From Streptomyces paradoxus (GTDB taxonomy: Bacteria > Actinomycetota > Actinomycetes > Streptomycetales > Streptomycetaceae): a stretch of DNA of 64,000 nt. Positions 1 through 13,810 of the stretch are shown here, piece after piece. The first letter of the stretch is position 1, and every line of letters starts with the position of its first letter. The notes below the pieces were generated by a model. That model saw only the letters and a list, made by a program, of their open reading frames with translations. It ran no database searches and was not told the origin of the DNA. The stretch covers positions 1 through 64,000 of the forward strand of contig NZ_JACHGV010000012.1 in the NCBI RefSeq assembly GCF_014202475.1. Direction: 5' to 3'. Both the position numbers and the translations under genes were made by a program.

Positions 1-91
1 GCCCGGTTACATTCCGAACCCGGAAGCTAAGCCTTACAGCGCCGATGGTACTGCAGGGGGGACCCTGTGGGAGAGTAGGACGCCGCCGAAC
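1..91 (+). rRNA. rrf: 5S ribosomal RNA, 3' part
   Basis: The window opens inside a 5S rRNA. The sequence carries the usual actinobacterial 5S core with the CCGAACCCGGAAGC loop region and the GGGAGAGTAGGACGC helix, ending near GCCGCCGAAC. About the first quarter of the molecule lies outside the window. It marks the 3' end of a 16S-23S-5S operon read left to right, and a strong hairpin terminator follows at once. Confidence 0.95.
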
Positions 92-100
92 AATCATTGA

Positions 101-146
101 AAGGGTTGGACCTGGAACTTCGGTTCCGGGTCCAACCCTTTTTTGT
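101..146 (+). terminator. rRNA operon terminator
   Basis: An 18-base-pair stem with one G-T wobble and a TTCG tetraloop is followed by a run of six T. This is a textbook intrinsic terminator for the rRNA operon, and stronger than most found in Streptomyces. Confidence 0.95.
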
Positions 147-166
147 TGCGCGTCACTTGAAGTTCA

Positions 167-178
167 CGTTGCGCAACG
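167..178. promoter_or_regulatory. Perfect 12-bp palindrome before the DegT-like gene
   Basis: CGTTGCGCAACG is its own reverse complement and sits 13 bases before the ATG of the DegT-like gene, just after the rRNA terminator. A partial copy (GTTGCGCG) lies about 20 bases upstream. The site could be an operator for a dimeric regulator. No regulator is identified and the role is inferred only from symmetry and position. Confidence 0.35.
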
Positions 179-190
179 AGCATCCACAGC

Positions 191-868
191 ATGGGTACTG
201 CTGCAATGCTCAGGGCCGCCGGGGTCGGACTCGGTGACGAGGTCGTCGTGCCGGCCTTCGGGAACATCGAGATCGCCGAGGCCGTGACCATGGCCGGGGC
301 TCTGCCCGTGTTCGCGGACATAGACCCCGCCACCTACTGCCTCGACGCCGCTGCTGTGGAAGCAGCGGTCACCTCGCGGACCGCGGCCGTGGTCGTAGTC
401 CACCGCTTCGGCCGGCTCGCCGACATCGCTCGGCTGCACGCCCTCGGGCAGCGGCACGGGCTGCTGGTGCTGGAGCACGGGGAATCTGAGGCGCCGTACG
501 ACGAGATAGCCCAGCGCAGGGAGCGTGCGGCCTATCTCGACGCCAAGTTGAGGGGTGTGCGGACGCCGGACGACGGTGACGGGCACACCTATCAGCAGTA
601 CGTCGTGCGGGTTCCGGGCAATGGGCGGCCCGATCGGGACGCCTTCGCGCGGGCCGTGCGGGCCAGGGGAGTCGAGTGCCGCGTGCCGGTGAAGACGCCC
701 GTGCACCGACTGCCGGAATTCCGCCGGTGTATTGCGCTGCCGGAGACCGAGCGGGCTTCCGACGAGACTCTCGCGCTGCCCGTCGACGCGTCGCTGACCA
801 AGCGGGACATGCATCGGATCGTGTCGGCCTGCAACGCCCTCGGGGGGCTTCTTCAGCCAGCCTTCTGA
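191..868 (+). CDS. Shortened DegT/DnrJ/EryC1/StrS-type aminotransferase-like protein
   Basis: The 225-residue product resembles sugar aminotransferases of the DegT family. The start (MGTAAMLRAAGVGLGDEVVV) matches the SGTAAL...GxGxGDEVIVP region, FADIDPATYCLD matches the DxD strand region, and the C-terminal half (QYVVRVP...PVHRLPEF) matches the small domain. Family members have about 370 residues. Here the stretch that should follow LVLEHGESE, including the PLP-binding lysine (GSFSF..K..) and the long central domain, is absent: the sequence jumps straight to the helix AQRRERAAYLDAKL. The usual first 45 or so residues are also missing. No other in-frame start exists after the stop at 158 and there is no clear ribosome site, so translation may be leaderless. 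The frame is intact with normal codon use, which argues for a conserved non-catalytic protein rather than fresh decay. Aminotransferase activity is not expected. Confidence 0.6.
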   Translation: MGTAAMLRAAGVGLGDEVVVPAFGNIEIAEAVTMAGALPVFADIDPATYCLDAAAVEAAVTSRTAAVVVVHRFGRLADIARLHALGQRHGLLVLEHGESEAPYDEIAQRRERAAYLDAKLRGVRTPDDGDGHTYQQYVVRVPGNGRPDRDAFARAVRARGVECRVPVKTPVHRLPEFRRCIALPETERASDETLALPVDASLTKRDMHRIVSACNALGGLLQPAF

Positions 869-942
869 CGTGGTTGGGAGCACGGGTCTGTTCGGGGTAT
901 GATCTATTCCGTTGCCGCGGGGGAGACCTCGCAAAGCAACAG

Positions 943-1018
943 GCCCCTATAGCTCAGTCGGTAGAGCGTCTCCATGGTAAGGAGAAGGTCAGCGGTTCGA
1001 TTCCGCTTGGGGGCTCCA
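943..1018 (+). tRNA. tRNA-Thr (anticodon GGT)
   Basis: A complete 76-base cloverleaf. The acceptor stem GCCCCTA pairs with TGGGGGC (one G-T pair), the D-arm is GCTCAGTCGGTAGAGC, the anticodon stem TCTCC/GGAGA encloses the loop ATGGTAA, and the T-arm is AGCGG-TTCGATT-CCGCT. The discriminator base is T and the CCA end is encoded in the DNA. Anticodon GGT reads ACC and ACT threonine codons; ACC is the preferred Thr codon in such GC-rich genes. Confidence 0.95.
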
Positions 1019-1023
1019 GCAAG

Positions 1024-1054
1024 AAAGGCCCCACCCTCACGGGTGGGGCCTTTT
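1024..1054 (+). terminator. Terminator after tRNA-Thr
   Basis: A 13-base-pair stem (AAAGGCCCCACCC with its complement) and a TCAC loop are followed by TTTT. It ends the tRNA transcript. osaC converges on it from the right and ends just beyond, so the hairpin may serve both strands. Confidence 0.9.
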
Positions 1055-1062
1055 GCGTTTCC

Positions 1063-3690
1063 CTAGTCCTTGTGGAGGCCGGGGACGCGCATGGCGAGGA
1101 TCGCCATGTCGTCCGAAGGGGCGTCCGACGCGAAGCGTTCCACCGCGCGCATGATGCGGGCCGCCACCGCGCCGGCCGTGAGGCCCGTGCAGGTCGTCAG
1201 GACGTCGGCGAGGCCGTCGTCGCCTAGCATGCGGGCGCCCTCTCGGCGTTCGGTGACGCCGTCCGTGACGCACAGGAGGACATCGCCCGGGTCGAGGGTG
1301 ACGGTCTGCTCGTAGAGCTCCAGGTCCTCGATGACGCCCAGCAGCGGCTGAGGTTCCGCGGCCGGTTCGACCGTGCCGTCCTGGCGCAGGCGCAGCGGGA
1401 GCGGGTGGCCGGCGCAGACGACCTTCAGTTCCGCGCTGCCGTCCTCCTGCGGGCGCATCTCGCCGTAGAGGAGCGTGAGGAAGCGGCTGCGGGCGCCTTC
1501 GTCGAGGATCGCGGAGTTCAGGCGCTCCAGGACCGTGGGCCCGGTGAGGCCCTCGCGGGCCAGGAGGCGCAGGGCGTGGCGGGCCAGGCCGGTGACCGCT
1601 GCCGCGTTCGGGCCCGTGCCGCAGACGTCGCCGATGGCGAAGCCGTAGGCGCCGTCGCGGATGGGGAAGACGTCGTAGAAGTCGCCGCCGACCTCGTTGC
1701 CCTCGCCGGCGGCGCGGTAGATGACCTCGACCTCGACGCCCTCGATCTCGGGGAGCTCCGGGGGCAGGAGACTGCGCTGGAGGGACTGGCTGATCGCCGT
1801 GCGCTCCGAGTAGAGGCGGGCGTTGTCCAGGGCCAGGGCGGCCCGGCGGGAGAGGTCCTCGGCCAGTTCCAGGATCTCCTGGCGGAAGTGTTCGTCGGTG
1901 GGCTTGCCGAGGGTCAGCATGCCGATGACGCGGTTGCGGGCGACCAGCGGCAGGACCACGGTCTCGCCGCCTACGGCGGAGGCGGTCGCGAGGGTGGGGC
2001 CGATGCCGGGGGTGACCTGGCGGGTCGGGCTGCCGCTGAGGCCGAGGCTGCGCATGGAGCTGCGCAGGGCCGCCTGGTGGGCCACCTCGGCGGGGGCCGT
2101 CCACACGCGGGCGCCGGGGGTGGGGACCGGGTCGGGCGCGGGGACCTTCGACAGCAGGTACTTGATGCCGTCGATGAGTTCCTCGTCCTCGTGCAGGACG
2201 TAGGAGAGGTAGGGCTCGGAGGCCTGGTCGGCGATCGTGTAGACGGCGCACCAGGTGGCGAGGGTCGGGACGGTCATCTGGGCCATCAGGGCCAGGGTCT
2301 GGTCGCGGTCCAGGGTGCCGGCGAGCAGGTCGGAGGCCTCGACGAGGAAGCTGAGGGAGCCGCGGCGCAGGCGTTCCAGTTCCCCCAGGCGGGCCGATTC
2401 GACGGCGAGGGCGATGCGGTCGGCGGCGAACTGGAGGCGCAGGGCCTCCTCGTTGGAGTATCTGGCGGGGGCTTCGGCGGCGACGCCGAGGGAGCCGGTG
2501 AGGCGGCCCTCCACCTTCAGCGGGACGGTGACGACCGAGCGCATGCCCGTGCCGTTCAGCAGCGGTACCGCGCCGGGGACCGCGGTCAGGTCGTCGTGGA
2601 CGGCGGGCATGCGGGCCGAGCCGTAGCGGCCGGGGCCGGCTTCGACGGGGACGCGGGCGAAGCGCTGGCGGGCGGAGGGGAGGCCGGTGGAGGCGCGGAC
2701 CTCCAGTTCCGTTTCGTCGTCGGTGGCCAGCAGGAGGAATGCCGAGTCGCCGTCGAGCATGTCGCGGGCGCGCTCGACCGTGCGCTGGAGGAGTCCGTCG
2801 AGGTCGTCCGGGGCGGGGGAGCCGATGAAGACCTCGAACGGGTCGGTGTTCTGGCCCTCGGAGCCGGAGGAGGAGTCGGAGGCGGGGCCGCGCAGGGGGG
2901 TCTGCAGAACTGCCCGTTCGTGGTCCCGTACCAGGAGGCACACGGTTGACGGTTCGCCGCCGGTGTCGCGGACACGCAGGTGGGAGGCGTAGACGGGGGT
3001 GACGCGGCCGGTGGCGGCGCGGATGCCGTAGCTGCCTTCCCAGCGGGAGAGACGGAGGGCCTCCGCGATACCGGTGCTGGTGCCGGGGGTGTGCGGCCAG
3101 GCCGCGAGGTCCGTCAGGGGCTTGCCGGTGACCTGCTCGGCCGGGTAGCCGAAGAGTTCCTCGGCGTCCTCGTTCCAGGCGGAGATGTGGCCGGTGCGGT
3201 CGACCTGGACGACGGCCACGCGGACCCGGCTGTCGGCGAGGGGGAGGAGGTCGGCGGGGAGGGCCGGGCCGGCCGCGCGGGTGCCCACCGCGCGTGCGGG
3301 CAGGTCCAGTTGGAACCAGACGGTCTTGTGGGTGGGGATGTACTCGACGCCCCAGCGGCCGGCGAGGGCCGCGCACAGCTGGAGGCCGCGGCCGCCCTCG
3401 CGGTCGGGGCTGCCCATGTTGACGGCCGTCGCCTGGAGGGGGATCTCGCGTTCGGGGTAGCGGTCGGCCACTTCGATGCGGACGCCCTCGTCGCTGCGCA
3501 GGCAGAGCACGTCGGCGGAGGTGCCGGCGTGGACCACGGCGTTGGTCACCAGTTCGCTCGTGAGAACGACGGCGTCGTCGACGATGTCGGCGAAACCCCA
3601 GCCCTGGAGGGTGTCGCGGACGAAGGAGCGGGCGCTCGCGACCGATCGGCCGACGGGCTCGAAACTGGCGGCCGCGCGCGCGGTGATCAC
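1063..3690 (-). CDS. osaC: OsaC-like multidomain anti-sigma factor / PP2C phosphatase
   Basis: An 875-residue signalling protein. Residues 1-130 form an RsbW-type HATPase (N-box ELVTNAVVHA, G-box EGGRGLQL). A PAS domain (about 155-255), a GAF domain (about 295-450), a second GAF-like region (about 480-640) and a C-terminal SpoIIE/PP2C phosphatase follow, with all metal-binding motifs present (GGDFYD, GDVCGTG, TDGVTE, SDDMAIL). In S. coelicolor OsaC sits divergently from osaAB and controls the stress sigma factor SigB after osmotic stress; the same arrangement is seen here. The GTG start was chosen because GAGGAG lies five bases ahead. An upstream in-frame ATG at 3816 would add 42 residues but has a more distant ribosome site. 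Both anti-sigma and phosphatase parts look catalytically intact. Confidence 0.88.
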   Translation of the reverse strand: MITARAAASFEPVGRSVASARSFVRDTLQGWGFADIVDDAVVLTSELVTNAVVHAGTSADVLCLRSDEGVRIEVADRYPEREIPLQATAVNMGSPDREGGRGLQLCAALAGRWGVEYIPTHKTVWFQLDLPARAVGTRAAGPALPADLLPLADSRVRVAVVQVDRTGHISAWNEDAEELFGYPAEQVTGKPLTDLAAWPHTPGTSTGIAEALRLSRWEGSYGIRAATGRVTPVYASHLRVRDTGGEPSTVCLLVRDHERAVLQTPLRGPASDSSSGSEGQNTDPFEVFIGSPAPDDLDGLLQRTVERARDMLDGDSAFLLLATDDETELEVRASTGLPSARQRFARVPVEAGPGRYGSARMPAVHDDLTAVPGAVPLLNGTGMRSVVTVPLKVEGRLTGSLGVAAEAPARYSNEEALRLQFAADRIALAVESARLGELERLRRGSLSFLVEASDLLAGTLDRDQTLALMAQMTVPTLATWCAVYTIADQASEPYLSYVLHEDEELIDGIKYLLSKVPAPDPVPTPGARVWTAPAEVAHQAALRSSMRSLGLSGSPTRQVTPGIGPTLATASAVGGETVVLPLVARNRVIGMLTLGKPTDEHFRQEILELAEDLSRRAALALDNARLYSERTAISQSLQRSLLPPELPEIEGVEVEVIYRAAGEGNEVGGDFYDVFPIRDGAYGFAIGDVCGTGPNAAAVTGLARHALRLLAREGLTGPTVLERLNSAILDEGARSRFLTLLYGEMRPQEDGSAELKVVCAGHPLPLRLRQDGTVEPAAEPQPLLGVIEDLELYEQTVTLDPGDVLLCVTDGVTERREGARMLGDDGLADVLTTCTGLTAGAVAARIMRAVERFASDAPSDDMAILAMRVPGLHKD

Positions 3691-4197
3691 AGAACTCCTC
3701 GACCGGTTCTCGACGTGCTGGGCTGCATGGCCGGCCGGCTCCCGCCGCTGCTGCGGCAGGGCGCCTGTCGGCCGGGGGTCCGGGGGCTGTCCCCCCGGGA
3801 TCAGTCCGGTGGTCATGTTGTGTGCGGCCGCCCCTCCGATGCCCGCTCGTCTTCGTGCCACCGCCCAGGCCGGACGGACCGGCGCGGCTGGACAGCCGGA
3901 TGCAAGGTTACTTACCTTCGCGGTCCCTGCGGATGCCGGTCTGCAGTGTTTCCGTCCGGAGGGTGTGCGGACGATGTGCGAAGCTGCCGAACTGTTATGG
4001 CCTGGTTCGGCCAGGGTGAAACACTGGGCAAGCTTCTTGTGAAGGTCAGGGCAGGCTGTGTGCCCGGAGGTGACCTTGGGCAGCAGCCCCCTGGAAACGG
4101 CCTGGTATGCAGGGCAGAGAATACGCAGTAGTAACTGGTACGCCGAGCGTGGTACCCGAGCACAGCAGAGACGGTCGACCCCTGCGGGAGGGACACA
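3691..4197. promoter_or_regulatory. Divergent osaC/osaA control region
   Basis: About 500 bases separate the divergent starts. They must hold the promoters for osaC (leftward) and osaA (rightward). I found no convincing SigB-type promoter, palindrome or terminator. The left end could code for an N-terminal extension of OsaC if its upstream ATG is used. A GGGAGG ribosome site directly precedes the osaA GTG. Confidence 0.5.
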
Positions 4198-9660
<5,463 letters not shown>

Positions 9661-9967
9661 GGGGAACGTTGGGCAGTTGCGCGACCATGCCGGGAAGGTT
9701 CGGTGTTCACGCGGAGTTGCCGACTCGGTGTGCGCATAGTCGTGTAGAAGTACAAGATCTGGGGAACCTTCTGGTCTCCTGCTGCGTTTCTGCTACGTGC
9801 ACAGTGACATCACGGTGACAGGGTGTGGCGACGGGCAGGGTGCGGCTACGATGACCGGCACAAGGACGGGCGGCGCAAGGGAGTCGTCCCCTGGGGCGGC
9901 ACCCACCGGTGCTGCCGCAGGTCCTGCGGACAGGGGAGGCCCCACGCCGGGGCGAGGAGGGCGGGCC
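9661..9967. promoter_or_regulatory. osaA-osaB intergenic region
   Basis: A 307-base gap between the two genes is too long for simple co-transcription and probably holds an osaB promoter. It contains in-frame ATG codons (for example at 9851) that could extend OsaB, but the encoded Gly/Ala/Pro stretch looks non-conserved and the good ribosome site is at 9950-9960. I see no clear hairpin or operator. Confidence 0.4.
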
Positions 9968-10648
9968 ATGGTGCAGAAGGCCAAGATCCTCCTGGTCGAT
10001 GACCGGCCGGAGAATCTGCTGGCGCTGGAGGCGATCCTCTCTGCGCTCGATCAGACGCTGGTGCGGGCATCGTCCGGGGAGGAAGCGCTCAAAGCGCTGC
10101 TCACGGACGACTTCGCGGTCATCCTGCTGGATGTCCAGATGCCGGGCATGGACGGCTTCGAGACGGCCGCGCACATCAAGCGCCGTGAGCGGACGCGGGA
10201 CATCCCGATCATCTTCCTCACGGCGATCAACCACGGCCCGCACCACACCTTCCGGGGCTACGCGGCGGGCGCGGTGGACTACATCTCCAAGCCGTTCGAC
10301 CCGTGGGTGCTGCGCGCGAAGGTCTCGGTCTTCGTCGAGCTGTACATGAAAAACTGCCAGCCGCGGGAGCAGGCGTCGCTGCTGCGGCTCCAGTTGGAGG
10401 GCAACGGCAAGGACGCGGGCGGCGAGGCCAAGGAGTCGGCCGGGCTGCTCGCGGAGCTCTCCGCACGGCTCGCGGCCGTCGAGGAGCAGGCCGAAGCGCT
10501 GACCAAGCAGCTCAACGACGAGTCGACGGACGCCGCCGCGGTGGCCACGGCGGCTCATCTGGAGCGCAAGCTCACGGGGTTGCGGCGGGCGCTGGACGCG
10601 CTGGAGCCGGGCACCGGGAGCGCCTCCTCGGTGTCCTCGCAGAACTGA
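9968..10648 (+). CDS. osaB: OsaB-like response regulator
   Basis: A 226-residue protein with an N-terminal receiver domain (KAKILLVDDRPENL, phospho-acceptor Asp55 in VILLDVQMPGMDG, conserved Thr and Lys in FLTA and SKPFD). A C-terminal half rich in Ala, Glu and Leu is predicted to be coiled coil and has no DNA-binding domain. This matches OsaB of S. coelicolor, the partner of the OsaA kinase in osmoadaptation. The ATG was chosen for its GAGGAGGG ribosome site. Output must come through protein contacts, since no helix-turn-helix is present. Confidence 0.9.
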   Translation: MVQKAKILLVDDRPENLLALEAILSALDQTLVRASSGEEALKALLTDDFAVILLDVQMPGMDGFETAAHIKRRERTRDIPIIFLTAINHGPHHTFRGYAAGAVDYISKPFDPWVLRAKVSVFVELYMKNCQPREQASLLRLQLEGNGKDAGGEAKESAGLLAELSARLAAVEEQAEALTKQLNDESTDAAAVATAAHLERKLTGLRRALDALEPGTGSASSVSSQN

Positions 10649-10690
10649 CGCGTGCGCAGGCGGGATTGCCCGCGCGTGACCGCGCGTCAG
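10645..10690 (+). terminator. Nested inverted repeat after osaB
   Basis: CTGACGCG at the end of osaB pairs with CGCGTCAG 38 bases on, and an inner CGGG/CCCG stem with loop ATTG lies between. There is no T run; many Streptomyces terminators lack one. It probably ends the osaB transcript. Confidence 0.5.
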
Positions 10691-10775
10691 TTTCGTGCCT
10701 CTCCCGGAGCGACACGAACGGGTGAAGCGGTGGACACGCGTGTCCCTCGTCGTCTCCCCCGGTAACCTCACACCC

Positions 10776-13547
10776 ATGGCCTCACGTCCCTCCGCAGCCA
10801 AGAAGCCGCCGCCCGCGAAGAAGGCGGCCGCGAAGGCTCCGGCGAAGAAGGCCGCCGCCAAGAAGGCTCCAGCGAAGAAGGCGCCCGCCCGGAAGGCCGC
10901 GGCCAAGAAGGTCGCGCCCAAACCGGCCCCCAGTCCCACCGGTGGCATCTACCGCCTCGTGCGCGCCGTGTGGCTCGGCGTGGCGCATGCCGTCGGGGCC
11001 GTGTTCCGCGGCATAGGGCAGGGGGCGAAGAACCTCGACCCGGCTCACCGCAAGGACGGTGTCGCCCTGCTGCTGCTCGGTATCGCGCTGATCGTGGCCG
11101 CGGGCACCTGGGCCGATCTCAAGGGCCCTGTGGGCGACCTCGTCGAGATCTTGGTGACCGGCGCCTTCGGCCGGCTCGACCTGCTCGTGCCGATACTCCT
11201 CGCCGTCATCGCCGTGCGCTTCATCCGCCACCCGGAGAAGCCCGAGGCCAACGGACGCATCGTCATCGGCCTGTCCGCGCTCGTCATCGGCGTGCTCGGC
11301 CAGGTCCACGTCGCGTGCGGCTCACCCGCGCGCGGCGACGGCATGCAGGCCATAAGGGACGCCGGCGGTCTCATCGGCTGGGCCATGGCGACCCCGTTGT
11401 CGTACGCCATGGGTGACGTGCTCGCCGTGCCGCTGCTGGTGCTGCTGACCGTCTTCGGGCTGCTGGTCGTCACGGCCACCCCGGTCAACGCCATCCCGCA
11501 GCGGCTGCGGCTGCTCGGGGTGCGTCTCGGCATCCTCCGCGATCCGGCCGAGGATGAATTCGCTTTCGCCGAGGACGACGACGAGCGCTACGAGGAGCAG
11601 TGGCGCGAGGCGCTGCCCGCGCGCCCGCGCGGCAGGCGCGCGCCGGCGCCGGCCGCGTACGACCCGGACAGCGCCGAGCAGGAGGCGCTCTCCCGGCGCC
11701 GTGGCCGCCCCCGCCGCTCGGCGGTGCCGCAGCCCGACATGGACCGGCCCAGGGACGCCGTGGACGTCGCGGCGGCGGCCGCCGCCGCGCTCGACGGGGC
11801 CGTGCTGCACGGCATGCCGCCCTCGCCGATCGTCGCCGACCTCACCCAGGGCGTACGGGTGGGGGACCAGGAAGCGACCACGCCGACGCCCGTCCCGGCC
11901 GCGCGCCCCCAGCAGGACAAGGCCAAGCAGGACAAGGCCAAGCAGGACAAGGCCAAGCAGGACAAGCCCGAGCCGCAGAAGCCGAAGGCGGGCGTCCGCG
12001 ACCTCACCAAGGCCCCGCCCGCCGAGCCCCGCGATCTGCCCCCGCGCGCGGAGCAGCTCCAGCTCTCCGGCGACATCACGTATTCCCTGCCGTCCCTCGA
12101 CCTGCTGGAGCGCGGCGGCCCGGGCAAGGCGCGCAGCGCCGCCAACGACCTCATCGTCGAGTCGCTGACGACGGTCTTCACCGAGTTCAAGGTGGACGCC
12201 AGTGTCACCGGCTTCACCCGCGGGCCGACGGTCACGCGCTACGAGGTCGAGCTCGGCCCGGCCGTGAAGGTCGAGCGCATCACCGCGCTGACCAAGAACA
12301 TCGCCTACGCCGTCGCCAGCCCGGACGTGCGGATCATCAGCCCGATCCCCGGCAAGTCCGCGGTCGGCATCGAGATCCCCAACACCGACCGGGAGATGGT
12401 CAACCTCGGCGACGTCCTGCGCCTGGCGGAGTCCGCCGAGGACGACGACCCGATGCTGGTCGCCTTCGGCAAGGACGTCGAGGGCGGCTACGTCATGCAC
12501 TCGCTGGCGAAGATGCCGCACATGCTGGTCGCCGGCGCCACCGGCTCCGGCAAGTCGTCCTGCATCAACTGCCTGATCACCTCGGTCATGATGCGGGCGA
12601 CACCCGAGGACGTGCGGATGATCCTGGTCGACCCCAAGCGGGTCGAACTGACCGCGTACGAGGGCATCCCGCACCTGATCACGCCGATCATCACCAACCC
12701 CAAGCGGGCCGCCGAGGCGCTGCAGTGGGTCGTGCGCGAGATGGACCTGCGCTACGACGACCTGGCGGCCTACGGCTACCGGCACATCGACGACTTCAAC
12801 AAGGCCGTGCGCGAGGGCAAGGTCAAACCGCCCGAGGGCAGTGAGCGCGAGCTCCAGCCGTATCCGTATCTGCTGGTCATCGTCGACGAGCTCGCCGACC
12901 TGATGATGGTCGCGCCGCGCGACGTCGAGGACGCGATCGTGCGCATCACGCAGCTCGCGCGCGCGGCAGGCATCCACCTGGTGCTCGCCACGCAGCGGCC
13001 GTCGGTGGACGTCGTCACCGGCCTGATCAAGGCGAACGTGCCCTCGCGGCTGGCGTTCGCCACCTCCTCGCTGGCCGACTCGCGGGTCATCCTCGACCAG
13101 CCGGGCGCCGAGAAGCTCATCGGCAAGGGCGACGGGCTGTTCCTGCCCATGGGGGCCAACAAGCCCACCCGTATGCAGGGCGCCTTCGTCACCGAGGAGG
13201 AGATCGCGGGCGTCGTCCGGCACTGCAAGGACCAGATGACGCCGGTCTTCCGGGACGACGTCGTCGTGGGCACCAAGCAGAAGAAGGAGATCGACGAGGA
13301 CATCGGCGACGACCTCGACCTGCTGTGCCAGGCGGCCGAACTGGTCGTCTCCACGCAGTTCGGGTCGACGTCCATGCTCCAGCGCAAGCTGCGCGTCGGC
13401 TTCGCCAAGGCCGGCCGGCTGATGGACCTCATGGAGTCCCGGAACATCGTCGGACCGAGCGAGGGTTCGAAGGCTCGTGACGTTCTTGTGAAGCCTGATG
13501 AGCTGGATGGCGTGCTCGCCCTGATCCGGGGGGAGTCTGAAGGGTAG
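10776..13547 (+). CDS. ftsK: FtsK/SpoIIIE-type DNA translocase
   Basis: A 923-residue septal DNA pump that moves chromosome ends during sporulation septation. The first 50 residues are a Lys/Ala-rich tail (AKKAPAKKAPARKAAAKK) like histone H1 or HupS tails. Four or so membrane segments follow (about 75-230), then an acidic and Pro-rich linker with a QDKAK repeat, and the RecA-like motor with Walker A (GATGSGKSS, near residue 590), Walker B (VIVDELADLMM) and the C-terminal winged-helix gamma domain (STSMLQRKLRVGFAKAGRLMDLME). No clear ribosome site precedes the ATG; GTAACCTCACACCC leads directly to it, so the message could be nearly leaderless. Size and domain order are normal for Streptomyces FtsK. 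Confidence 0.93.
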   Translation: MASRPSAAKKPPPAKKAAAKAPAKKAAAKKAPAKKAPARKAAAKKVAPKPAPSPTGGIYRLVRAVWLGVAHAVGAVFRGIGQGAKNLDPAHRKDGVALLLLGIALIVAAGTWADLKGPVGDLVEILVTGAFGRLDLLVPILLAVIAVRFIRHPEKPEANGRIVIGLSALVIGVLGQVHVACGSPARGDGMQAIRDAGGLIGWAMATPLSYAMGDVLAVPLLVLLTVFGLLVVTATPVNAIPQRLRLLGVRLGILRDPAEDEFAFAEDDDERYEEQWREALPARPRGRRAPAPAAYDPDSAEQEALSRRRGRPRRSAVPQPDMDRPRDAVDVAAAAAAALDGAVLHGMPPSPIVADLTQGVRVGDQEATTPTPVPAARPQQDKAKQDKAKQDKAKQDKPEPQKPKAGVRDLTKAPPAEPRDLPPRAEQLQLSGDITYSLPSLDLLERGGPGKARSAANDLIVESLTTVFTEFKVDASVTGFTRGPTVTRYEVELGPAVKVERITALTKNIAYAVASPDVRIISPIPGKSAVGIEIPNTDREMVNLGDVLRLAESAEDDDPMLVAFGKDVEGGYVMHSLAKMPHMLVAGATGSGKSSCINCLITSVMMRATPEDVRMILVDPKRVELTAYEGIPHLITPIITNPKRAAEALQWVVREMDLRYDDLAAYGYRHIDDFNKAVREGKVKPPEGSERELQPYPYLLVIVDELADLMMVAPRDVEDAIVRITQLARAAGIHLVLATQRPSVDVVTGLIKANVPSRLAFATSSLADSRVILDQPGAEKLIGKGDGLFLPMGANKPTRMQGAFVTEEEIAGVVRHCKDQMTPVFRDDVVVGTKQKKEIDEDIGDDLDLLCQAAELVVSTQFGSTSMLQRKLRVGFAKAGRLMDLMESRNIVGPSEGSKARDVLVKPDELDGVLALIRGESEG
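11913..11972 (+). repeat. 15-bp tandem repeat in the ftsK linker
   Basis: CAGGACAAGGCCAAG is repeated three times exactly, plus a fourth diverged unit, in frame, giving QDKAK pentapeptides. It lies in the disordered linker between membrane and motor domains, where copy-number change would only alter linker length. Confidence 0.9.
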
Positions 13548-13687
13548 GGAAACGGGGCACGGTGATCGCCTCGTGTGGCGGTACTGCAATCGGGTGTCCG
13601 GATCGTGACTCACCCGTAAGGGATCATCGAGCAACCGTTTCCCTTCGGCGTACGTCAAGTTGAGGGAAGCGACAACCAGCGAGCCCA

Positions 13688-13715
13688 CCATCGGAATGTC
13701 GGGCCATTCCGATGG
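13688..13715. terminator. 11-bp inverted repeat between ftsK and the rodZ-like gene
   Basis: CCATCGGAATG and CATTCCGATGG form a perfect 11-base-pair stem with a six-base loop. It could terminate ftsK transcription or be an operator for the downstream gene. It lies about 25 bases before a candidate -35 element. Neither role is proven. Confidence 0.5.
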
Positions 13716-13737
13716 CGTACAAAGTGACACCGCCCGG

Positions 13738-13768
13738 TTGCCCCACCCTTTTGGTACCCCCCTAGACT
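13738..13768 (+). promoter_or_regulatory. Candidate promoter of the rodZ-like gene
   Basis: TTGCCC and TAGACT are spaced 19 bases apart, about 40 bases before the GTG start. The -10 is a good match to the housekeeping consensus; the spacer is a little long. Confidence 0.35.
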
Positions 13769-13810
13769 GAACTTCCAGCACAGGCGGCTACACGCTCGAA
13801 AGGCGCCCCC

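Noticed and set aside
11322-13781. An 819-codon minus-strand frame opposite ftsK
   Set aside because: It lies antisense to the FtsK motor domain, and its composition is typical of a GC-rich shadow frame.
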